DNA from: DASVTR01 sp033855775
GTDB taxonomy: Bacteria; Acidobacteriota; Blastocatellia; Pyrinomonadales; Pyrinomonadaceae
DNA length: 46,504 bases
Direction of reading: 5' to 3'
NCBI GenBank assembly: GCA_033855775.1
Contig: JAWVFT010000055.1
Span: 1-46,504, forward strand
Below the pieces are notes generated by a model that searched no databases, was not told the DNA's origin, and saw nothing but the letters and a program-made list of their open reading frames with translations. How positions within the stretch are numbered: the first letter of the stretch is position 1; the number at the start of each line of letters is the position of its first letter. Below, one piece after another: positions 40,615 to 46,504 of the stretch. Both the position numbers and the translations under genes were made by a program.

Positions 40615-40659
40615 GATGTCTTTGAGAGATAAGCTGTTTTTGAGAGATGAGATGTCTTT
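40606..40659. repeat. Three tandem 18-base repeats overlapping the CheW-like stop codon
   Basis: GAGAGATGAGATGTCTTT occurs at 40606-40623 and 40642-40659, with a variant (GAGAGATAAGCTGTTTTT) at 40624-40641 between them. The first copy includes the end of the CheW-like gene. Downstream, 40660-40854 holds no gene and no other clear element. Confidence 0.8.
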
Positions 40660-40854
40660 GAGTTAAAGCGGCGGCGCGAGCGCGAGCCACGGGCGCGACG
40701 GCGTTCGTCAGCAGTTCGTGGCGGAGTTTGTTTACGGCGGGTGGCGCGCGTCAGTTCCGTCGCGGGCGCTTGAACGTCGAGCGGCCGTTTTCGCCTCACG
40801 CTGCGGATGTTAAGATAGATGCGCAGCGAATTTTTTGACGGTCAAGCGGAAGCA

Positions 40855-43362
40855 ATGCACGAGCAATCATTCAGGACGTTGGAATACACGGAATTGCGCG
40901 CGCTGGTCAGGCGCGGGGCGCAGACGATGATGGGGCGGGCGCGCGTTGAAAGGCTCGCGCCGCTCGATGACCGCGCAGCCTTGCGGCGCGAGTTGCAGGC
41001 CATCGAAGAAGCGGTCGAGTTGCGACGACGACAGGGCAGCCTTTGGTCTTTCTCGGAGTTGAGCGACCCGTCGGACGCGCTCGCCTTGTTGCGCATCGAA
41101 GGCGCGTCGCTCGAACCGCTCGTCATTCTCGAAATGGCGCGGCTGTGCGAGCAAGCGCTTTCCGCACGCGCGTTGATTATGACGGAGCGCGAGGCTTGCC
41201 CGGCGTTGTGGCAAACAGTCGAAGGCTTGCCGCGCGAGTTGCAGAGCATGGCGGCGCGCGTCTCCGTCAAGATTCTGCCGAGCGGCGAGTTGGACGACCG
41301 CGCCAGCCCGGAGTTAGCGCGCATACGCCATGAGATAACGCGGCTGCGCTCGCAGATTACGCGCACGCTCGAAGGCTTGATGCGTCGCTCCGAGGCTGCG
41401 ATTCAAGACGAGTTGGTGACGGTCAGAAACGACCGCTTCGTGATTCCGGTTAAGACAGACCATCGCGGGCGAGTCGGCGGCGTCGCGCATGGTTTCTCTT
41501 CGAGCGGCGCGACCGTCTTCGTCGAACCGCTGGAAACCATTGACGCCAACAACGAACTGCAATCCCTGCGCGAGACGGAAGAGCGCGAGATAGCGCGGAT
41601 TCTCTTCACGTTGACGGAAGAGTTGCGCCGCGAATTGCCGGGCCTTGAGATGGCCGCGCGCGCCGTCGCGGAGCTTGACTTCATCACGACCAAGGTCGCG
41701 TTCTATAGAACGTTCAAATGCGTCGTGCCGTTGATTGACGACGAGGGCGCGCTTGAACTGAAGAGCGCGCGTCATCCGCTGCTCGAAGAAAATTTGCGAG
41801 CGACGGGCGGCGCGGTCGTGCCAGTCTCTTTCAAGCTCGACGCGGCGCATCCTGTGATGGTCATTTCGGGCGCGAACGCGGGCGGCAAAACCGTCGTCCT
41901 CAAGACCGCCGGACTGCTCTCCCTGATGGCTCTCTCAGGCTTGCCCGTGCCTGCGCTCGAAGCGCGCATTCCCTTCTACGCTTCCGTGCTCGCAGACATC
42001 GGCGACCAGCAATCTCTGGCCGCCAACCTCTCGACCTTCACGGCGCACGTCGCCAACATCTCCGCCATGATTGCCGTCTGCGAAGCGCCAGCCCTCGTGC
42101 TGCTCGATGAAGTCGGGACAGGCACAGACCCGGAGGAAGGCTCCGCGCTCGGCGTCGCCGTCGTAGACCACTTTCGCAACGCCTGCGGCGCGCATGTGCT
42201 GGCGACGACGCACTACAGCGGCTTGAAGATGTACGCCGCCAACGAAGAGGCTGTCATCAACGCCAGCGTCGAATTTGACGAGAAGACTTTGCGGCCGACC
42301 TATCGCTTGCTCGTGGGGCTGGCCGGAGCTTCGTCGGGCATCGAGATTGCGCGCCGCTTCGGCTTTCCGCAGGAGATAGTTCAAGCCGCAGCCGAACACG
42401 TCAGCACATCTTCGCGCGACGCCGCCGAGTATCTCAGACGCATCAAGCGCGAAGCCGAAGACGCCGAGAATCTGCGTCGCGCTCTTGAAGAAGAACGCGC
42501 GGCGGTCGCCGAAAAATACAGCGCGCTCGACGTTGAAGCGAGGCGGCGCGAGCGCGAGCGTCAAGCCGAGTTTGAGCGCGAACTGCTCTCGGCCATCGAA
42601 GAGTTTGAGAAACGCTCGCGCGAGTTGGTCGCAAAGATTGAAGACCGCGCCGAACGCGCGCGCGTCGAACGTGAAGCCAGAGCGCGCGCAGCCGAACTCA
42701 AACGCGAAGCCCAAACGGCGGCCCGCGCCGCCACTTCAGCCGCCGCCGGACAGTCTAGAGCGCGCAGTAGCGGCGGCGGCAACAGCGGCGTTCGCATCGT
42801 CCGCGACGGGCGCATCGTCGAAGCCGAACAGACAAACGCAGCGGAAGAGCCTGCGGTGCGGCTTGCTCCGGCGCGCGACATACGCAAGGGCGACCGCGTG
42901 CGCCTGCGCTCCTTCGGCTCCGTCGGCATCGTGGACAAGATTAGCGGCGACGAGGCGGAAGTGCGCGTCAAGTCGCTGCGCTTCCGCGAGAAACTTTCAA
43001 ACCTCGACCTCGTTGAAGACGCCCCGGCGCAGCAGCAGCCCGCAGGACGCGGCGAACGCCTCCGAGCGCAAGCCGCGCGCTCGACCGAAGTCAACCTCCG
43101 CGCCCCGGCGGACGATGCCCGCGCCGAAATCAATCTCATCGGTCGCACGACGGACGAAGCCGTTGACGAAGCGGACAAGTTTTTAGACGAAGCTTTCCTC
43201 AACAGCCTCCAACACGTTCGCATCATCCACGGCCACGGCACGGGCGCGCTGCGCCGCGCCATCGCAGATTTCCTGCGCAACCATCCGCACGTCGCGCGCT
43301 TCGCTCAAGCTCCCTCCGATCAGGGCGGCGCGGGCGCGACCATCGTCGAGTTGAAACAATAA
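40855..43362 (+). CDS. mutS2: MutS2 endonuclease/ATPase
   Basis: ATG 40855 is preferred because the protein then begins MHEQSFRTLEYTELRALV, like family members, and GGAAG precedes it; ATG 40819 would add 12 residues. The 835-residue protein has the MutS core (lever/clamp region, then Walker A GANAGGKT at about 338-346 and the DEVGTGTDPEEG Walker B), coiled-coil DNA-binding arms (about 530-640) and a C-terminal Smr nuclease domain (INLIGRTTDEAVDEADKFL, then IIHGHGTGALR). MutS2 acts on recombination intermediates and collided ribosomes, not on mismatches. dnaG starts four bases after its stop. Confidence 0.94.
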   Translation: MHEQSFRTLEYTELRALVRRGAQTMMGRARVERLAPLDDRAALRRELQAIEEAVELRRRQGSLWSFSELSDPSDALALLRIEGASLEPLVILEMARLCEQALSARALIMTEREACPALWQTVEGLPRELQSMAARVSVKILPSGELDDRASPELARIRHEITRLRSQITRTLEGLMRRSEAAIQDELVTVRNDRFVIPVKTDHRGRVGGVAHGFSSSGATVFVEPLETIDANNELQSLRETEEREIARILFTLTEELRRELPGLEMAARAVAELDFITTKVAFYRTFKCVVPLIDDEGALELKSARHPLLEENLRATGGAVVPVSFKLDAAHPVMVISGANAGGKTVVLKTAGLLSLMALSGLPVPALEARIPFYASVLADIGDQQSLAANLSTFTAHVANISAMIAVCEAPALVLLDEVGTGTDPEEGSALGVAVVDHFRNACGAHVLATTHYSGLKMYAANEEAVINASVEFDEKTLRPTYRLLVGLAGASSGIEIARRFGFPQEIVQAAAEHVSTSSRDAAEYLRRIKREAEDAENLRRALEEERAAVAEKYSALDVEARRRERERQAEFERELLSAIEEFEKRSRELVAKIEDRAERARVEREARARAAELKREAQTAARAATSAAAGQSRARSSGGGNSGVRIVRDGRIVEAEQTNAAEEPAVRLAPARDIRKGDRVRLRSFGSVGIVDKISGDEAEVRVKSLRFREKLSNLDLVEDAPAQQQPAGRGERLRAQAARSTEVNLRAPADDARAEINLIGRTTDEAVDEADKFLDEAFLNSLQHVRIIHGHGTGALRRAIADFLRNHPHVARFAQAPSDQGGAGATIVELKQ

Positions 43363-43365
43363 ACG

Positions 43366-45207
43366 ATGCGCTTTCCACAAACATTCATTGACGACCTACG
43401 GCGGCAGGCTGACATCGTGCGCGTCATACAGGATTACGTCAGCCTGAAGAAGAAGGGCGCGAACTGGATGGCGTGCTGCCCGTTTCATCAGGAGAAGACG
43501 CCGAGCTTTTCCGTCAACCCGGCGAAGGAGATTTACTATTGCTTCGGCTGCGGCAAGGGCGGCAGCGTCTTTAGCTTCGTGATGGAGATTGAGCGCGTCA
43601 CGTTTCCAGAGGCCATCAAGATTGTCGCGGAGAAGGCAAGCGTGCCGCTGCCCGTGATGGAGAACGACCAGAAGTTTGAGGCGCGGCGGCGTGATGCGGA
43701 TGAGATAGTCGAGTTAAATTCATGGGCGCTTGAGTGGTGGGAAGCGCAGCTTGATGAAGGCACGACGGGCGCGAGCGCGGCGCGTGAGTATCTTGAAAAA
43801 CGAGAGATTAAGGATGAGACGCGCAGGGCTTTTCGTCTCGGCTATGCGCCGGACAGTTGGGACGGACTCTCCGCGCATTTGAAGAGTCGCGGAGCTACGC
43901 TTGCACAGATTGAGCGCAGCGGCCTCGTCGTCTTAAAGGAAGCGGGCGGCTCTTACGACCGTTTTCGCGGTCGCTTAATCTTTCCCGTTCTGGACGCGCA
44001 GGGCCGCGCCGTCGCCTTCGGCGGGCGCACGCTCTCCGCCGAGGGCGAGCCGAAATATCTGAACTCGCCGGAGACGGCGGCCTACACCAAAGGGCGGCAT
44101 CTGTTCGGACTGCATCTGACGCGCGATGAAATCCGTCGGCGCAAGTTTGCGATTCTGGTCGAGGGTTATCTGGACTTAATCATCCCTTACCAGTTCGGCG
44201 TGCGGAACATGGTGGCGAGTTTGGGGACCGCTCTGACGCCGGAGCAGGCGAAGTTGCTTGGAAGATTTGCGCGGAAAGTGGTGGTGAATTATGATGGAGA
44301 CAAGGCGGGCGTGCAGGCTGCGAAACGCGCTATAGAGACGCTTTTGGCGGAAGATTTCGAGGCGAAAGTTTTGGTTCTCCCGGACGGCTCAGACCCGGAC
44401 GAGTTCATTCGCGCCGCAGGCGTTGAGGCTTATCATGAGCGACGCGGGAAGGCTCTGCCCCACATCCAATTCGTTTTAGACCAGGCGGTTCGTGACCGCA
44501 ACCTTCTGCGCCCGGCGGACAAGGCCGCGGCGGTCGAGGAAGTGTTGCCCTTTGTTCGCGCCGTCCGCAACGGGATTCAGAAGCGCGAGTATTTCGACAT
44601 CGTGATGGACAGCCTGCACGTCGAAGAACGCGCCCTGCGCAGCGAACTCTGGAACACGACGAAGGCCGGAGCAGGCACGGAGCAGGCAACGGTCAAGCAG
44701 AAGATGGCCAGAGCCGCAGGCGCGCAACCGACCATCGCAGAGCAACGATTGCTCGAACTGCTCTTCACGGATGAGGAAGTGCGCCGCGCCATTTTGTCGC
44801 GTCTCGAACCCAGAGATTACGAAGCTCTGCCGACCGCCGCCGTCTTTCGCGCCTTGATTGAGATTGAGCAAAGCGGCGAGCCGTTTGATTCCGCCGCCAT
44901 CATGTCGAAGACCGAGACGGACGAAACGGCGGCGGACCTCGTGCCGCTGCTGTTGATGAGCGAGCCGCAGCGCGACGAGGATGAAGCGGCTGATGACGTG
45001 CTCGCGAATGCGGAGAGTTGTTTGATGGCGATGCGCCTGATGATGATTGACCGCCGTATCAATGAGTTGGTCGCCGAGTTGGCGACGGCTGAACGCGAAG
45101 GCCAGACGGAACGGCGCGACCAGTTGGCCGTTGAACATCTGGAATGGGCGCGACGCAAAAAGCAGTTGACGGATGAAAGAGGACAGTTATCTGTCGCCAA
45201 CATCTAG
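43366..45207 (+). CDS. dnaG: DNA primase
   Basis: The 613-residue protein has the zinc-binding domain at the N-terminus (Cys38, His41, Cys59, Cys62 in CPFHQEKTPSF and YYCFGCG), the primase catalytic core with GYAPDSWDGL, GRLIFPVLDAQGRAVAFGGRTL and PKYLNSPET, the TOPRIM motif in FAILVEGYLDLI and VVNYDGDKAGVQAA, and a C-terminal helicase-binding region (about 450-600). It makes RNA primers for replication. The start is four bases after the mutS2 stop, and rpoD follows by 34 bases, giving a dnaG-rpoD macromolecular-synthesis pair. Confidence 0.97.
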   Translation: MRFPQTFIDDLRRQADIVRVIQDYVSLKKKGANWMACCPFHQEKTPSFSVNPAKEIYYCFGCGKGGSVFSFVMEIERVTFPEAIKIVAEKASVPLPVMENDQKFEARRRDADEIVELNSWALEWWEAQLDEGTTGASAAREYLEKREIKDETRRAFRLGYAPDSWDGLSAHLKSRGATLAQIERSGLVVLKEAGGSYDRFRGRLIFPVLDAQGRAVAFGGRTLSAEGEPKYLNSPETAAYTKGRHLFGLHLTRDEIRRRKFAILVEGYLDLIIPYQFGVRNMVASLGTALTPEQAKLLGRFARKVVVNYDGDKAGVQAAKRAIETLLAEDFEAKVLVLPDGSDPDEFIRAAGVEAYHERRGKALPHIQFVLDQAVRDRNLLRPADKAAAVEEVLPFVRAVRNGIQKREYFDIVMDSLHVEERALRSELWNTTKAGAGTEQATVKQKMARAAGAQPTIAEQRLLELLFTDEEVRRAILSRLEPRDYEALPTAAVFRALIEIEQSGEPFDSAAIMSKTETDETAADLVPLLLMSEPQRDEDEAADDVLANAESCLMAMRLMMIDRRINELVAELATAEREGQTERRDQLAVEHLEWARRKKQLTDERGQLSVANI

Positions 45208-45241
45208 GCTGCGGCTATCTCCGAAGTGAGGTGGGCAGGAA

Positions 45242-46504
45242 TTGAGCATCGAAGAAAAAGACCGCGATGATGTGATGCAGCGACTGCTTGAGTTGGGCGG
45301 CGATAAGAAGTATTTGACTTTCGACGACCTCAACCGCGAGTTGCCGGATAATGTCGTTTCGCCGGACGACATCGAAGACGTGCTGCAAAAGCTCGAAGGC
45401 TCGAACATTCCGGTCGCCGACTCGGACGAACGCCTGCTCGAACAGGCGGCTGCTGCCGTCGTTGACGACGAAGACGTTGAGTTGGACGAAGACCTCGAAC
45501 TAGATTTATCGGCGGGCGCGCTGGAGAAGACCAACGACCCCGTGCGGCTCTACCTGCGCGAGATGGGCATCGTCCCGCTCCTGACGCGCGAGGGCGAAGT
45601 CGCCATCGCCAAGCGCATCGAGCGCGGCCAGATTAAGACGCAGAAGGCCATCTCGCGCTCGCCTATCGCCGTCGAAGAACTCTTGAAAATCGGCGCCGAG
45701 TTGGAGGCCGACAAGCTCAACATCCGCGACATCGTGACCTTCTCCGAGCAGGCCGAATTCACCGGCGACGAAGACAAGGCCGACGAATATCTGAAGTGGA
45801 CGATTGAGGGCGTCGAGAGCATTCGCAAGCTCTACCGCGCGGGCTTGAAGGAATGGGAGCGGCTGCGCGCCGAGCAGAAATTGCTGCGCGGCAAGAAGAG
45901 CAAAAAGCTGCTGCGCCTGAAACGCAAAGTGGCGCGGATTCGTCTTGAGATAGCGCAGGAAATCAGGCGGCTGAACCTGACCGAGCGCGCCCGCCAGCGT
46001 CTCATCAATTCCATTCGCAACATCCGGAAGGAAGTGCGCCTCGCCGAGCGCGAGATGGAAACCTACGCCGAAAAGCTCAACCGGCGACGCATCAAACCCG
46101 AAGACGAAAAGGATTACAAGCGGCGCATCGCCGCCTCGAAGAAGAAGCTGCAACACATCGAAGCGGAGTACAACGTCCCGCCCGTCGAGATTAAGCGTTC
46201 GCTCGCCTCCATCATCGTCGGCGAGCAACAGACCGGACAAGCCAAGCGCGAACTGGTCGAAGCCAACCTGCGGCTCGTCGTCTCGATTGCCAAGAAGTAT
46301 ACCAATCGCGGCCTACAGTTTCTGGACCTCATTCAGGAAGGCAACATCGGCTTGATGAAGGCCGTGGACAAATTTGAATGGCGGCGCGGCTACAAGTTTT
46401 CGACCTACGCGACGTGGTGGATTCGGCAGGCGATAACCAGAGCGATTGCCGACCAGGCTCGCACCATTCGCATTCCCGTTCACATGATTGAGACGATTAA
46501 CAAG
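45242..46504 (+). CDS. rpoD: RNA polymerase principal sigma factor, N-terminal part (runs off window)
   Basis: The frame starts with TTG at 45242, with AGGA just upstream, and continues to the right edge (421 codons, no stop). Region 1.1 (SIEEKDRDDVMQRLL to LEDDLELDL-like acid stretch) is followed by region 1.2 near residue 98 (DPVRLYLREMG), a charged non-conserved region rich in Arg, Lys and Glu, and region 2 from about 333 (NLRLVVSIAKKY, GLQFLDLIQEGNIGLMKAVD, FSTYATWWIRQAITRAIADQ). Regions 3 and 4 lie beyond the window. It is the housekeeping sigma-70, co-directional with dnaG. Confidence 0.95.
   Translation, partial: MSIEEKDRDDVMQRLLELGGDKKYLTFDDLNRELPDNVVSPDDIEDVLQKLEGSNIPVADSDERLLEQAAAAVVDDEDVELDEDLELDLSAGALEKTNDPVRLYLREMGIVPLLTREGEVAIAKRIERGQIKTQKAISRSPIAVEELLKIGAELEADKLNIRDIVTFSEQAEFTGDEDKADEYLKWTIEGVESIRKLYRAGLKEWERLRAEQKLLRGKKSKKLLRLKRKVARIRLEIAQEIRRLNLTERARQRLINSIRNIRKEVRLAEREMETYAEKLNRRRIKPEDEKDYKRRIAASKKKLQHIEAEYNVPPVEIKRSLASIIVGEQQTGQAKRELVEANLRLVVSIAKKYTNRGLQFLDLIQEGNIGLMKAVDKFEWRRGYKFSTYATWWIRQAITRAIADQARTIRIPVHMIETINK

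Noticed and set aside
40503..40799. 98-codon minus-strand frame with repeated SKTSHLS
   Set aside because: The repeat reflects the 18-base DNA repeat and the frame is antisense to the CheW-like gene end.

Overview
This is a GC-rich bacterial chromosome segment that is densely packed with genes. The organism has two membranes: the window carries a long TamB-like protein, a POTRA/beta-barrel protein of the BamA/TamA superfamily ending in phenylalanine, and a SurA-like periplasmic chaperone. A two-component regulator-propeller kinase, a Ser/Thr kinase with TPRs, a thioredoxin-NHL protein and a dnaG-rpoD pair fit an Acidobacteriota-type genome, perhaps Blastocatellia. That placement is inference from gene content and style; no 16S or other phylogenetic marker was tested. 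No tRNA, rRNA, CRISPR array, transposase or prophage gene was recognised, so this is core chromosome rather than an island.

Layout. Positions 1-17022 are one co-directional minus-strand run. In transcription order it is hemW, threonine aldolase, cmk, ribE (riboflavin synthase), a small lipoprotein, a ribBA-type gene, tamB-like, BamA/TamA-like, SurA-like, a patatin esterase, a 56-residue membrane protein, and the first 88 codons of what looks like a class A penicillin-binding protein. Porphyrin, riboflavin and pyrimidine-nucleotide genes therefore sit directly upstream of an outer-membrane/cell-wall block. A divergent region (17023-17385) separates this run from a plus-strand gene for a nearly pure Gly/Ser protein, preceded by a chain of perfect inverted repeats. 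A convergent membrane dipeptidase follows. Next comes a plus-strand signalling operon (response regulator, GNAT acetyltransferase, large propeller histidine kinase). After it are minus-strand VOC, GntR, methyltransferase and TrpF-like genes. Plus-strand acs, a PilZ-like gene and an AI-2E-type permease meet minus-strand enoyl-CoA hydratase, 3-hydroxyacyl-CoA dehydrogenase, rhomboid and thioredoxin-NHL genes. From 37524 to the right edge everything is on the plus strand: Ser/Thr kinase, CheW-like, mutS2, dnaG and the first 421 codons of rpoD.

How genes work together. The tamB/BamA/SurA/patatin/PBP group points to envelope assembly. ribE and the ribBA-type gene serve riboflavin synthesis, but the GTP cyclohydrolase II half of the latter has lost all three zinc cysteines. 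acs, the hydratase and the dehydrogenase handle acyl-CoA and acetate carbon. mutS2, dnaG and rpoD form a DNA-maintenance and macromolecular-synthesis block.

The most unusual feature is in the spaces between genes. Many gaps hold short degenerate arrays, each made from its own 5-18 base words (for example GATGAGC, CACTTGT, GCGGAGACG, AAGTCCAA, TTCAAGC). Several are arranged as two arms of opposite orientation that could fold into long imperfect hairpins. In two cases (cmk and the CheW-like gene) the array has taken over the end of the reading frame. Other signals worth testing are a sigma-54-like promoter before the 56-residue gene, a near-leaderless hemW promoter with a palindrome, and the palindrome chain before the Gly/Ser gene.
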